From positions 61,147-125,146 of the forward strand of contig NZ_JAJNAG010000006.1 of NCBI RefSeq assembly GCF_021010575.1: a DNA stretch of 64,000 bases, written 5' to 3'. Shown in pieces: positions 11,172 to 21,900 of this stretch (positions within the stretch are counted from its first letter, which is position 1; the number at the start of each line of letters is the position of its first letter). This DNA comes from Limnobaculum eriocheiris. Its GTDB lineage: Bacteria; Pseudomonadota; Gammaproteobacteria; Enterobacterales; Enterobacteriaceae. The notes beneath the pieces are model-generated. The model did not search any database, was not told where the DNA came from, and worked only from the letters and a program-made list of their open reading frames with translations. Position numbers and translations under genes: made by a program.

Positions 11172-11378
11172 TCAGGCAAATTCAGCGCGTAACTCCTGCA
11201 CTTCCCGGTTTACTTCTGCCATGACATTGAAGTGAATTTTATCACATACTTTTGGAAGCAGAATTTTCCCCATATCAAACTCAAATGCACCAATACCCTT
11301 GATGTAGAGCCTGCCACGGAAGAGAGTCTTCACATAGAGCGCAATCCGTTGTGGATTGTAGCTAGGGAAGATTTTCAT
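11172..11378 (-). CDS. ytfK: YtfK, SpoT-associated stress protein
   Basis: A 68-residue cytoplasmic protein, the same length as E. coli YtfK and closely similar throughout (core [20 protein letters not shown], then GKILLPKV). In E. coli it binds SpoT and shifts its activity toward (p)ppGpp synthesis under phosphate and fatty-acid limitation. The ATG has GGAGG seven bases upstream. It is monocistronic, convergent to ytfL, with a 247-base AT-rich leader. I looked for a Pho box or CRP site in that leader and could not identify one confidently. Confidence 0.94.
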   Translation of the reverse strand: MKIFPSYNPQRIALYVKTLFRGRLYIKGIGAFEFDMGKILLPKVCDKIHFNVMAEVNREVQELRAEFA

Positions 11379-11625
11379 TTCATGTCCTCCATTTATTATT
11401 AAGACTTAACGCCACTATAGCCCGGTCACCCGAACACTCGTTAGTGACGCTAGCTATGTCTCTTAGTTAACACTACTATTTTTTATACTCATAGCCTCTT
11501 TAACGTTATTTACATAACATGCTGAAGTGTCAGGAAAGCGATGAGTACCAATAACTATAGGACAAAGACCAATTTTTCACGAATTAAAAACTATATAATT
11601 TGAGGTATATAAAATTTAACACTTA

Positions 11626-12402
11626 CTAACTTAATTTATTCTGGGGGTTAGCGGAGACATAAAACCCCGGATTAAGAAATGTGTGAGCTGGCGCATAGTT
11701 AAGCGGAATATCATCCCAATTATTCACTTGTAACCCCACGGCTCGAACAATGGCATGGCCCGCCGCCGTGTCCCAAATACAGGTTGGTCCGAAACGAGGA
11801 TAGATTTGTGCGTTTCCTTCTGCGACCAGACAGAACTTCAGTGAAGAGCCTACCGCTGTGGTTTCATAATCACCCAGTGACGCCAAAAATTGCTCTAGTT
11901 GTTCATCACGGTGTGAGCGGCTACAAACTACTTTTGGCGGATAAGCTAACTCAGGATTGATGATCTGTCGGCTTCCCTCAATCTCTTTCCAGGCGCACTC
12001 TTCTTCTGCAGCATAAAGCACATCCGGCACCGGAGCATACACCACGCCCATCACCGGAACACCCTGTTCAATTAACGCAATATTGACAGTAAATTCACCA
12101 TTACGGTTTAAAAACTCTTTGGTACCGTCCAGTGGGTCAACCAGCCAGTATCGCTGCCAGTGGCGACGCTCTTCCCATTCCTGAGGAGATTCTTCGGAAA
12201 GCACCGGGATATCCGGGGTGAGTAAGGTTAAGCCATCAACAATGATACGATGAGCAGCCAGATCGGCGGCAGTTACCGGTGAACTGTCGGCTTTAAAATG
12301 GGCTTCCAGCGGCTGATACCCCTGGTAAACCTGCAAAATAGCCTCGCCAGCCTGACGAGACAGGAGGCAAATCGCTTCTAACCTATCTGACACCTGCAAC
12401 AT
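11626..12402 (-). CDS. cysQ: 3'(2'),5'-bisphosphate nucleotidase CysQ
   Basis: Removes adenosine 3',5'-bisphosphate (PAP) and PAPS intermediates of sulfate assimilation; Mg-dependent, Li-sensitive inositol-monophosphatase fold. Metal-binding motifs are evident: [19 protein letters not shown], and WDTAAGHAI toward the C-terminus. I chose the ATG at 12402 because AGGGGA lies four bases upstream and the sequence then aligns with E. coli (MLDQV versus MLQVS). An upstream ATG at 12423 in frame has no ribosome-binding site. The protein is then 258 residues, slightly longer than E. coli's 246. It is divergent from ytfE. Confidence 0.95.
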   Translation of the reverse strand: MLQVSDRLEAICLLSRQAGEAILQVYQGYQPLEAHFKADSSPVTAADLAAHRIIVDGLTLLTPDIPVLSEESPQEWEERRHWQRYWLVDPLDGTKEFLNRNGEFTVNIALIEQGVPVMGVVYAPVPDVLYAAEEECAWKEIEGSRQIINPELAYPPKVVCSRSHRDEQLEQFLASLGDYETTAVGSSLKFCLVAEGNAQIYPRFGPTCIWDTAAGHAIVRAVGLQVNNWDDIPLNYAPAHTFLNPGFYVSANPQNKLS

Positions 12403-12523
12403 AAATCCCCTTTTCACCACCATCAGAATTATTCAGATTAGCAATTCTGTACATAATAACCAGTTTTTCAGGTCATTAATCTTGCGGGACTCCCTTCTCA
12501 ATCAACTGAAACAGAAACTCACA

Positions 12524-12551
12524 TTGCATTTTTTAAAGATGCATTTAAAAT
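12524..12551 (+). promoter_or_regulatory. Sigma-70 promoter of ytfE
   Basis: TTGCAT (12524-12529) and TAAAAT (12546-12551) are separated by 16 bases. The NsrR operator covers the spacer and -10, the geometry expected for direct repression. Confidence 0.65.
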
Positions 12552-12558
12552 ACACCTT
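12536..12558. promoter_or_regulatory. NsrR operator upstream of ytfE
   Basis: Two 11-base half-sites around a central A: AAGATGCATTT matches the NsrR half-site exactly, and AAATACACCTT matches its inverted complement at 9 of 11 positions. The repressor gene nsrR is itself in this window at 31176-31625. Derepression by nitric oxide is expected. Confidence 0.85.
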
Positions 12559-12597
12559 AATAATCCAATCTGACATCTGAATATATGGGGAGCTATT

Positions 12598-13263
12598 ATG
12601 GAATACGCCAGCCAATCATTAGGGGCTTTAGCCGTTGCAATTCCCGGCGCAACAAAATTATTTCGTCAATACGATCTCGACTTTTGCTGCGGCGGAAAAC
12701 AGACGCTACAACGTGCCGCAGACAAGAAAATGCTGAATATAGCGGAGATATCTCAACAACTTGAACAGCTCGCCAGTAAGCCTTCCGAAGCTAAAAACTG
12801 GTCACAATCGCCTTACTCAGAAATTATTTCACATATTCTACAGCGCTATCATCAGCGTCACAGAGAGCAACTACCAGAATTGATTTTACTGGCGCAAAAA
12901 GTTGAACGCGTCCATGCCGCTAAACTCACCTGTCCCCAGGGTCTGGCTGAAACGCTAACCGCTATTTATCAGGATTTAGAACAGCATATGATGAAAGAAG
13001 AGAGAATTCTGTTTCCGATGATCCAACAGGGAATGGGAACTCAGGCGGGTGGCCCTATCAATGTCATGGAGATGGAACACGATCGTGCGGGTCAGGATGT
13101 TGAAAAGGTTAAACAGTTAACGAACAACTTAACCCCTCCAGCCGAGGCTTGTAACACCTGGAGAGCGCTGTATAGTTCAACAGAAGAGTTTATCACTGAC
13201 CTGATGGAGCATATTCATCTGGAAAATAACATTCTTTTCCCACGGGCTTTAGCCAACAAATAG
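12598..13263 (+). CDS. ytfE: Iron-sulfur cluster repair di-iron protein YtfE (RIC)
   Basis: Hemerythrin-like di-iron protein that helps restore iron-sulfur clusters after nitrosative and oxidative damage. The N-terminal ScdA_N segment ([13 protein letters not shown], adjacent cysteines) precedes a four-helix di-iron domain. Its ligand histidines and glutamates are visible in [32 protein letters not shown] and [11 protein letters not shown]. Length is 221 residues (E. coli 220). A near-consensus NsrR operator overlaps its promoter. It ends in TAG and shares a perfect bidirectional hairpin with fklB downstream. Confidence 0.97.
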   Translation: MEYASQSLGALAVAIPGATKLFRQYDLDFCCGGKQTLQRAADKKMLNIAEISQQLEQLASKPSEAKNWSQSPYSEIISHILQRYHQRHREQLPELILLAQKVERVHAAKLTCPQGLAETLTAIYQDLEQHMMKEERILFPMIQQGMGTQAGGPINVMEMEHDRAGQDVEKVKQLTNNLTPPAEACNTWRALYSSTEEFITDLMEHIHLENNILFPRALANK

Positions 13264-13274
13264 CCCTGTAAATC

Positions 13275-13307
13275 AATCAGCCAGAGCGACATAGACTCTG
13301 GCTGATT
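13275..13307. terminator. Hairpin between convergent ytfE and fklB
   Basis: A perfect 12-base-pair inverted repeat (AATCAGCCAGAG / CTCTGGCTGATT) around a nine-base loop lies directly after the ytfE stop and upstream of the fklB stop. It would serve both strands. Confidence 0.75.
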
Positions 13308-13334
13308 CACTTTCTTAACGCGGCTTCTCAGAAA

Positions 13335-13955
13335 TCAGAGAATATCCAGTAATTCCACTTCAAACACCAGTGTGCTGAATGGTGGAATTGAAGCGCCGGC
13401 ACCACGTTCACCGTAGGCCAGATGCTGAGGTATAGTTAGCTTCCATCTGGAACCCACAGGCATCAACGTTAATGCCTCAATCCAACCAGGAATAACACCG
13501 CTGACCGGGAACTCAGCTGGTTCACCACGTTTAACCGAGCTATCAAATACGGTACCGTCAATCAGGCTACCGGTATAATGAACGCGAACGCGATCCTGGC
13601 GGGAAGGGATAGTACCTTCACCCTGATTCAGAACTTCAAACTGCAATCCAGACTCGGTGCTGTTCACTTCGCTACGTTTGGCGTTCTCTTCTAAGTAACG
13701 AACGCCCTCTTCGGCCATTTTTTCCTGCTTCTCACGGCGAACCTGATCGGCACGCTCATGAATTTCACGCAGTGCGCGATGAACAACGTCTACCGGCACA
13801 GAAGGATGGTTGCCATGCAAAGCATCCGTTAAACCGGCTAACAGCGCTTCTGGTACCAGCCCTTCTAAACCGGACTCCTGGAGCTGTTGCCCGACCTGCA
13901 AACCGATACCGTAGCTGGCCTGTGATTCTACGCTGTCAAAAGATGGCTTTGTCAT
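13335..13955 (-). CDS. fklB: FKBP-type peptidyl-prolyl isomerase FklB (FKBP22)
   Basis: Cytoplasmic peptidyl-prolyl cis-trans isomerase. The 206-residue product (identical in length to E. coli) has an N-terminal helical dimerisation module. A complete FKBP domain follows from about residue 120: [27 protein letters not shown] and [15 protein letters not shown], ending FEVELLDIL. The ATG is preceded by GAGGAAA. A promoter with -35 TTATTC (14036-14041) and -10 TATGCT (14013-14018), spaced 17 bases, lies upstream. It is convergent with ytfE. Confidence 0.96.
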   Translation of the reverse strand: MTKPSFDSVESQASYGIGLQVGQQLQESGLEGLVPEALLAGLTDALHGNHPSVPVDVVHRALREIHERADQVRREKQEKMAEEGVRYLEENAKRSEVNSTESGLQFEVLNQGEGTIPSRQDRVRVHYTGSLIDGTVFDSSVKRGEPAEFPVSGVIPGWIEALTLMPVGSRWKLTIPQHLAYGERGAGASIPPFSTLVFEVELLDIL

Positions 13956-14354
13956 TATGTTTCCTCAGAAAATAGCCTTAGAAAATAGATCTGGAAAGAT
14001 AAACAGAGGCGAAGCATACCACAGGAAATCTGGCAGAATAAATGACAACGACAAAGCATCGCCGGAATTATGCCTGAACTTATTCCTGTCGTGCCGCTTC
14101 TTGCGCTATTTTTCCCTTGGTCAGTCACCAGATAACAATTCCCATCAGACTTAATACCGCTCCAGTCACACAAACACCTCGCCATTGAGCGTATTGATAA
14201 GCCATGGCAGATAGATAATGATAAATAATCTCGCGGCAGATATATCTATTTATATTATTTACCTAATCTATTTTATTCGATCTATTATGGTTAAAATCAC
14301 ACAACTACCAGACAGATAGTTCATGTCTGACTGAGTCCCAGATGAGGTGTCGTG
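13956..14354. promoter_or_regulatory. Divergent intergenic region, fklB and ytfB promoters
   Basis: About 400 bases without a convincing gene. On the - strand, TTATTC / TATGCT with a 17-base spacer (14013-14041) is a reasonable fklB promoter. On the + strand I see AT-rich sequence before ytfB but no promoter I would defend. Short ORFs on both strands here lack ribosome-binding sites and recognisable products. Confidence 0.5.
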
Positions 14355-15014
14355 ATGCAGGTACATAAAGTTAAACAGCGATCGGAAGGCGGCAATCCGC
14401 TGAAGGTCCTATTATCTAAATTATGGCACTTACCTGATAGTTTCAGCTGGATGGAACCTCTTCCCTATGCCCATCGCCGTGGTGTAATACTCGCCACCTT
14501 ATTGATTCTTTGTGCATTCTTGTGGCCCAGTGATAAAGGGGGAACCACCACCAACAATACTCCCGTGGAACTATCGGCGCCGGAGGCGATCACTACGCAG
14601 CCAAATGCGCCCCCGCCTGAGCTATCTCAGGCCCTAAATACCCCAACACCAATTCAGCCACCGTCTCTGACCTCCAGTCAGCAAACTACCGAAACGCCAG
14701 CCTCCCCCCAGCTTCCCCAACCTCCTGTAATACCTGAGCAACCTGCTAACCCTGAATGGAAAGAGTTTACTATACAAAAAGGACATACGCTGACCCAGCT
14801 TTTCCGGGAGAATCGCTTTATCGTCAATGATGCATTTTTACTGGCACAGGTTGAAGGACCGGGAAAACCGCTTAATGCCTTAAAAATTGGGCAAAAAATT
14901 CGGGTTCAGTTAACTCAGAATAAGCAAGTTATGGCGCTGGAGGTTGAACTTTCTGCCAATAAATCAGCCCTGTTTACTCGCCAGAGCGATGGGCGTTTTC
15001 GTCGGGAGCGTTAA
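14355..15014 (+). CDS. ytfB: Cell-division-associated protein YtfB (OapA family)
   Basis: Bitopic inner-membrane protein. A cytoplasmic N-terminus is followed by one membrane span (about residues 45-62, GVILATLLILCAFLW), then a proline/threonine/glutamine-rich periplasmic linker (about 65-130). The C-terminal OapA domain (about 135-219) resembles LysM (EFTIQKGHTLTQLFREN). E. coli YtfB localises to division sites and binds glycans. The start is ATG at 14355 with GAGG seven bases upstream; a GTG immediately before it is possible. The 219-residue length fits the family (212 in E. coli). Its last 41 bases overlap the end of the convergent DUF488 gene. Confidence 0.9.
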   Translation: MQVHKVKQRSEGGNPLKVLLSKLWHLPDSFSWMEPLPYAHRRGVILATLLILCAFLWPSDKGGTTTNNTPVELSAPEAITTQPNAPPPELSQALNTPTPIQPPSLTSSQQTTETPASPQLPQPPVIPEQPANPEWKEFTIQKGHTLTQLFRENRFIVNDAFLLAQVEGPGKPLNALKIGQKIRVQLTQNKQVMALEVELSANKSALFTRQSDGRFRRER

Positions 15015-15363
15015 GCTGCTGCAACAGAAAATCCCGCAGCACAACGCCCTGATTATGTTCCGTATCCTTACTGCCAAAGAGTAAAGTAATACTTTTATTC
15101 TGTTGCAGTAACTGCAACAGCGGCTTCCAGCCCTGCCCATGATTGAGTTCTGCCTGATAGTCATGACAAAAATCATCCCAACGGGTTGGATCGGCATGAA
15201 ACCGTTGGCGCAATTCAGTACTCGGAGCGACATCTTTTAGCCAGATAACACCGGGCAAGCGCGCTTTGCTTACGCCTCTGGGCCAGAGGCGATCGATAAG
15301 AAAACTGTTTTCTGCAATTGGAGAGGTAATCTCATATACCCTCGCCAGATGAATATGGGCCAT
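14974..15363 (-). CDS. DUF488 family protein (YeaO-like)
   Basis: A 129-residue cytoplasmic protein of the DUF488 family. The hallmark LIDRLWPRGVSKA is present near residue 25, with WLKDVAPSTELRQRFH and a C-terminal TLLFGSKDTEHNQGVVLRDFL resembling E. coli YeaO. The start is ATG at 15363, chosen because GGAG lies six bases upstream and homologues begin just before the RVY motif; the open frame extends further upstream without a ribosome-binding site. No biochemical role is established. It runs antisense into the ytfB 3' end by 41 bases. Confidence 0.85.
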   Translation of the reverse strand: MAHIHLARVYEITSPIAENSFLIDRLWPRGVSKARLPGVIWLKDVAPSTELRQRFHADPTRWDDFCHDYQAELNHGQGWKPLLQLLQQNKSITLLFGSKDTEHNQGVVLRDFLLQQLNAPDENAHRSGE

Positions 15364-15486
15364 CACATTCTCCGTATCAATATAGCGTCGCCAACTTAAA
15401 AACGTTATCGGACAAACGCCGTTGAACCGAAAACTAATATCACACCGATAAAACAAAAAAGAAAGAGACTATCCAAAAGCAGAAAA

Positions 15487-15516
15487 GCAAAACGCCGACA
15501 TAAGCCGGCGTTTTAA
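15487..15516 (-). terminator. Terminator of the rpsF-priB-rpsR-rplI operon
   Basis: Inverted repeat AAAACGCCG / CGGCGTTTT with an eight-base loop begins 23 bases after the rplI stop on the - strand, with T runs supplied by the arms. Confidence 0.85.
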
Positions 15517-15536
15517 ACATGGTAAGAAAACTAAAA

Positions 15537-15989
15537 TTAGTCTTCAGCAACCACGATAACGTTCAGTTTAGCAAATACTTCGCTGTGAACCTGGAAGCTA
15601 ACTTCGAACTCACCCAGATTGCGTAAAACGCCTTCTGGCAGACGAACTTCTCTCTTGGCCACTTCAACGCCAGCTGCAGTTACTGCATCAGCGATGTCGC
15701 GAGTACCGATAGAACCGAACAGTTTACCTTCGTCACCCGCTTTAGAAGCGATAGTCACGCTGCCCAGACCAGTGATCTTAGCGGCGCGAGCTTCTGCAGC
15801 TGCCAGAGTTTCAGCCAGTTTGGCTTCTAACTCAGCACGACGAGCTTCGAAAAACTCAACGTTTTTCTTGGTTGCCGGAACCGCTTTACCTTGCGGTACC
15901 AGATAGTTACGAGCATAGCCCGATTTAACATTAACTTGATCACCCAGGCTGCCCAGGTTAGCTACTTTATCAAGCAGAATAACTTGCAT
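15537..15989 (-). CDS. rplI: 50S ribosomal protein bL9
   Basis: Two-domain ribosomal protein of the large subunit that binds 23S rRNA near the L1 stalk and limits frameshifting. The N-terminal domain [19 protein letters not shown], with its [13 protein letters not shown] signature, is joined by a long charged helix (about residues 41-75) to the C-terminal domain. Length is 150 residues against 149 in E. coli. AGAGGA lies seven bases before ATG. It is the last gene of the conserved rpsF-priB-rpsR-rplI operon, followed by a strong terminator. Confidence 0.98.
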   Translation of the reverse strand: MQVILLDKVANLGSLGDQVNVKSGYARNYLVPQGKAVPATKKNVEFFEARRAELEAKLAETLAAAEARAAKITGLGSVTIASKAGDEGKLFGSIGTRDIADAVTAAGVEVAKREVRLPEGVLRNLGEFEVSFQVHSEVFAKLNVIVVAED

Positions 15990-16025
15990 TACCGTATCCT
16001 CTTTAAGTTCGTGGATCGTTGCCGA

Positions 16026-16578
<553 letters not shown>

Positions 16579-16584
16579 CGGCAA

Positions 16585-17007
<423 letters not shown>

Positions 17008-17086
17008 TCAGCCTCCTGTCAGGGTCAGCCGTGGCCCATGGAAGCAAGGAACGTGTTTATGTGTACGGCTGAAAAAATGACGCTAA

Positions 17087-17115
17087 ATTGTACGTTTATG
17101 GCGGGGGAACTTCAA
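17087..17115 (-). promoter_or_regulatory. Sigma-70 promoter of the rpsF operon
   Basis: On the - strand TTGAAG (17110-17115) and TACAAT (17087-17092) are separated by exactly 17 bases. The -35 box lies in one arm of the inverted repeat at 17108-17160. Confidence 0.75.
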
Positions 17116-17160
17116 GGAGATTCAGCATTGGTTTAGTAATAAACTGAATCTCCTGAAGTT
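17108..17160. terminator. Large inverted repeat between ridA-like gene and rpsF
   Basis: Arms at 17108-17125 and 17144-17160 pair over 17 positions with one bulged A (AACTTCA-GGAGATTCAG with its complement). It follows the stop of the RidA-family gene and could terminate that transcript. It lacks a clean T tract. Confidence 0.5.
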
Positions 17161-17168
17161 AAACTGGT

Positions 17169-17570
17169 TTAAGCCTGTGCAATGGCTTCAATTTCAAGGG
17201 CCGAACCAAAATGCAAACAGGAGACACCCGCAACAATTCTGGCGGGGCGGTGGCCACCAATCCACTCAGCATAGATGCGGTTAAACTCCGGCCACATTTC
17301 CATATCGACAATAAAAATACGCACCTGAACCAACTTACTTTTACTACTGCCGGATGCATTGAGGCTGGCCTCAATATTGAACAGCACCTGCCTGACCTGT
17401 TGTTCAAAGGGCCGATTTGCCAGCGCCTGCCCCTGTGCATCCACCGGCAATTGCCCTGAAAGATAAACCATGCCATTACAGATACAGGCATGAGAGTAGT
17501 GTCCACCGGGTTTCGATAATTCCGGGCTGTTAACATGCGCAATACGGTTTTCTGTATCAGCGAGATTCAT
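17169..17570 (-). CDS. RidA/YjgF-family enamine-imine deaminase
   Basis: A 133-residue Rid-family protein, normally a trimer that hydrolyses reactive 2-aminoacrylate and related enamines released by PLP enzymes. GMVYLSGQLPVDAQG and the catalytic-type arginine in HRPARIVAGV are present, along with the C-terminal glutamate in ALEIEAIAQA. It is more divergent from housekeeping RidA (canonical IPQAxGPYS is replaced by LSKPGGHYSHA), so I treat it as a paralogous subgroup. It starts 12 bases after the stop of a PLP enzyme gene, which points to detoxification of that enzyme's intermediates. Confidence 0.88.
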   Translation of the reverse strand: MNLADTENRIAHVNSPELSKPGGHYSHACICNGMVYLSGQLPVDAQGQALANRPFEQQVRQVLFNIEASLNASGSSKSKLVQVRIFIVDMEMWPEFNRIYAEWIGGHRPARIVAGVSCLHFGSALEIEAIAQA

Positions 17571-17582
17571 ATGCTTTTCCCC

Positions 17583-18722
17583 TTACCCGGCAAAAATATC
17601 ACTCATACCGCCGGAAGCCTTCAGGCCCGAACCGGTCAAAATCACTACTGTCGTTTCACCTGGCTTGATAACACCACGACACATAAACTCATCAATAGCC
17701 GCAGCGGCCGTCGCGCTGGTTGGTTCGGCATACAGTCCCATTGATGTGAGCTTTATCACCGCCTGAGCTATTTGTTGTTCTGTTATCGCAGCGGTATTAC
17801 CGCCAGAACGGCGAATCGCCTCTAACAGCTCGGTCAGGCGCACCGGACTGCGAATAGCAGTACCTTCGGCAATGGTTGCTGCATATTTTGTTGGCACTAA
17901 CTCTGTAGCCCCAGCCTGAAAGGTAGCATCTATCGGCGCACAGTTTGCCGGTTGCGCAATCAGTAGTTTAGGTAATTTTTTAATTTGACCGGCGGCTAAC
18001 AGTTCACTGAAGCCAATATCACAGCCTAAAACGTTACTACCGGCACCGGTAGGAATAATAATGTTGTCAGGGGCTTTAAAACCTAAATCTTCCCATAATT
18101 CATAGGCCAGTGATTTGGTTCCCTGCAAAAAGAAAGGATGCCAGTTATGACTGGCGTAAAACGTTGACTCTGACTGTCGCAGCGCTTCATTTTCCGTATC
18201 CTGACGGGAGCCGGGAACTAGCTGAACCGCTGCGCCAAAAGCCCGACTTTGTAATAACTTGGCCGGTGAGGTTGATTCCGGAGCCAGTATGCGTGCTTTT
18301 ATACCTGCGGCGGCGCATGAGGCGGCAATTGCCGCACCGCCATTACCAGAACTGTCTTCAATCAGTTCTTTCACACCCAACTGAGCCAGAAAAGAGACCA
18401 TCACCGCCGCACCGCGATCTTTAAAACTGCTGGTTGGATTAAACCACTCTAATTTGAACAGGATATCAGCATTATTCCAGCGTTTACCAACCAGTGGTGT
18501 GCAGCCTTCTCCCAAAGAGACAGGATGTTTGATAGCAACGGGTAATGCCGCCTGATAGCGCCAGAGTGAACGATGATGGCTGTCAATTTCATCGCGGGTA
18601 ATTCCAGGTAACGCGGTAATCATCAATGATGCCCTTTTATCTGAACACCAGCGCAGTTCATCAATTTGATAATTCAGTCCGTTACGTCGATCAATATATT
18701 CAGGTATCACTTTTTTCATCAT
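17583..18722 (-). CDS. PLP-dependent threonine synthase/dehydratase-like lyase
   Basis: Fold-type II PLP enzyme of about 379 residues. The PLP lysine is at about residue 101 in NPTSSFKDRG. The phosphate-binding glycine loop is SSGNGGAAIA, and the C-terminal TGSGLKA would hold the pyridine nitrogen. Motifs are closest to threonine synthase, but the gene is not in a thr operon and is co-transcribed with a RidA-family gene. A threonine synthase-like lyase or dehydratase acting on another beta- or gamma-substituted amino acid is therefore as likely. Start: ATG at 18722 with GGAG four bases upstream (the next ATG at 18719 is equally possible). Specificity cannot be assigned. Confidence 0.78.
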   Translation of the reverse strand: MMKKVIPEYIDRRNGLNYQIDELRWCSDKRASLMITALPGITRDEIDSHHRSLWRYQAALPVAIKHPVSLGEGCTPLVGKRWNNADILFKLEWFNPTSSFKDRGAAVMVSFLAQLGVKELIEDSSGNGGAAIAASCAAAGIKARILAPESTSPAKLLQSRAFGAAVQLVPGSRQDTENEALRQSESTFYASHNWHPFFLQGTKSLAYELWEDLGFKAPDNIIIPTGAGSNVLGCDIGFSELLAAGQIKKLPKLLIAQPANCAPIDATFQAGATELVPTKYAATIAEGTAIRSPVRLTELLEAIRRSGGNTAAITEQQIAQAVIKLTSMGLYAEPTSATAAAAIDEFMCRGVIKPGETTVVILTGSGLKASGGMSDIFAG

Positions 18723-18976
18723 CACTCTCCGGGAATCAGGCAAATTAGCTTAAAGAATACTCTGTTATACCGTCACTTCAATATACAAACAATAAAAAAC
18801 TATACAAATAGTTAAGAAAAACCCTTAAATGAAACACATTTGAAACTATTTTGTAAAAAATAATTACATTCATAAACTTTTTTTTGAACTTTAAATTTTT
18901 TTCAGGTCTATTAAGTACACTTAGTTTCACTGAATAACTATTCATATTGTTTACCAATAAATGCAAAGGAATGTAT

Positions 18977-21900
18977 ATGAAAAAGCTGATAATTCCCCTA
19001 TCACTGCCTATATTACTGCTTGGGCCCTCGGCTGAGGCTACCGATAACTATTTGGTTTCTAATCTAAAAGGTACATCGGTATTTCAAGTTACATTTTTTG
19101 ATCAAGATGAAGCGCCTGAAGTACATCCGGATGCTGAACCTATTCCCGCCTCGACCTGGACCCTGAACGATCAACTAAAAACAAAAGTTCTCTACGGTAT
19201 CAATTACTGGGCCGAAGTGATTAACCCTCGTCCGGGGCAGCTACCTGTATTGATCGACATCACCACAATTAATGAAGAAAATGCCGCTGCCGGTAGTGAA
19301 TTTGTTTATGAAGATCAGTACAGCCTCACCGCATTGCAGGCCGCATTGCTTGGTCAGGATCCCGGTACATCACCATTAGGCTCTCACGCGCAAATGGTTC
19401 TGGGAAAGATGGATTACGATACGCTTGACTATGTTCCTTCGTTATTACCCCGCTCCACTACTCAGGCGGATACTTTTAGTATTGCACTCCATGAGTTAGC
19501 CCATAGTCTGGGTATTAATAGCAACATCAGCGGGCAAACTAACCAGTTTGACGAAGAACAGGACGACGAAAGCGAAGAGGACGGAGAAACTACCGCAGAT
19601 ACGCCAGCCACCGATACCGACACACCAGCATCTGATACGCCTTCTACACCAAATTCAGACACGGCAAATACGCCCATAGCTCCTGATTCCGGTACTGAAG
19701 ATAGCAAGCCTTACTCTTCATCTACCTATGGTAGCTGGGTTACCCATCTACGTGATGATAATGGTCGTCCAATGCAACCTAACCAGGCCATTCTGTGTTC
19801 AGCCTGCGAAAACCCGTATTCTGATGATGCTTTCGATGTACGCCAGGATAAAGGCTACTTTACCGGCCAATATGTCAGTGAAGTACTGGCCGGCGCTATG
19901 CCGGGTGTACCGGTAAAAATGCTGGGGAACGATGGCAAGATTGATACTGATTACATGAGTCATATCGAACTAAAAAACAGTCTGATGAGCCATCAAAATT
20001 ACCGCAATTACACCACCTTTATGGAGGCTGAACTGGCTGTATTACAGGATATGGGATACCAGATTGAGCGTCGTAATTTCTTTGGTTTCTCCGTTTATGG
20101 CGATAACCAAACCATTATCAATCAGCACGGATACTCACTATGGGATGCGGATGGACAAACTTACGTTCCGGATCAATACAATACTTCTACTCTTGGATTA
20201 GGGCTGCATATTTATGGCAGTAATAACCAACTGCATCAGGCCGCTGACATTCTGACTTCTGGTGCGGGTTCAGCCGGTATCCGCGTTGATGGCGAAAACA
20301 ATACCCTGATAATCGAACCTGAAACTCGCGTTTATGCCGATGGGCTCAATGGTCGCGGTGTTATGTTCACCTATGGTAAAGAGCACAACTTTATTCATCG
20401 GGGTGATATTCAGGCTAATGGAGATATGGGGATCGCTGCCCTCTTTGATTTTGGTAATAACCTGTTGGGTAATACTACCGAATACCGCGGATCTTTTATT
20501 CACTATGTCAATTCTGAAGCCGCTGATTTACTACCGGAATTGGATGGTGCACTGGTAGATAACGTTGATATCAGTGGTCGTCTGGCAGGAAAAGACGCCG
20601 CCATTTATATTTCACCCAATGCACTGGTTAACAATATTAATATATTAAGTGGCGCTCGTCTGGAAGGGGGTATCTATTCTGATTACAACCAAAAAGACGA
20701 CAGTGGACAACAGCGTCTGACCCAACTGACCTTTGGTAAATTAGCTGATGATAGTGGCCGTTCAACCGATGAAGCAGATGCCAACTTTAATTTGCGTTAT
20801 GACAACAATATTAGCGGTATCAATAATCTGGCACTGAATCTGTTGGGGGGCAAAACATCCCTCAATGGTACTCATCAGGTTTATAGCGTTAATGTGGAAC
20901 CGGGTGCCATACTGGGTGGGAACAGCAAGTATACCCTCAACAACGATGGATTATTCAGCAACCACGGCGTTGTCGCTCCGGGTAACTCAATGGGCAGAAT
21001 CGATATTCAGGGCAATTACCAACAGGGCCAGAATGGGCAACTATTGCTGGAAATTGCCAGCGATGGTTCCAGCGATATCTTTACCGTTAGCGGTACGGCT
21101 GATTTAAATGGTCAGTTAACCTTTGTACCTCAGGCTGGCTGGTACCCAAGTGGCTGGACACAGAATACCCACAATATGTTGAGCTTTGGTTCAACCGTTG
21201 GAGAATTTAGCGAGGCCAACAGCCAGTTAGAATCATCAACCCTGAAATTACAGATTACTCCTCAGAGTAATGGCCTGTATCAGTTATCCATGCTGCGGGA
21301 TAACAACGCCTATAGCCAATATGCTTTAGATGACAACGCCCGGCGAGTGGGTCGTGCGTTAGACCAGATCGTAATCAATGCACAATCTGATTTGCAATCG
21401 CTGTTTAGCGCTCTGGACTTTACCAATAGCGCCACCATTGCCAATGCGCTAAACCAGCTTTCTCCGGCTAATTACAGCGCCATGTTTGCCAGCTCATTAA
21501 ACCGTGAGCAGCAGATTGCAGATATTATCAGTGCCCAAAATACCCCAACCGCTGATTCATCTGAAGCCGGTCCACGTGCGTTTGCGATTCCGTTTGGCGG
21601 AGGCTTCTGGCAGGACCGTCAGGGGAACAGCGTAGGATATAACGCCTCCAGCTATGGCATTATCTTTGGTGCCGAAAAGCCAAATGAAGCAGATCCTAAC
21701 TGGACATTAGGTTTCCACGGTGCGGTCAGCGGTCAAACGGTTAAAGTTAAATCACCAGAAAACGGTACCGGAAAAACTACCGCGTTTAATTTAGGTTTGC
21801 ATACCCGATATGCCCAGGACCCAATGGCAGGTCTGTATCTGTTTGGTAATGGACGTATTGGTATTGAAGATGGTTCCATGGATCACAGCGTCAGAATTGG

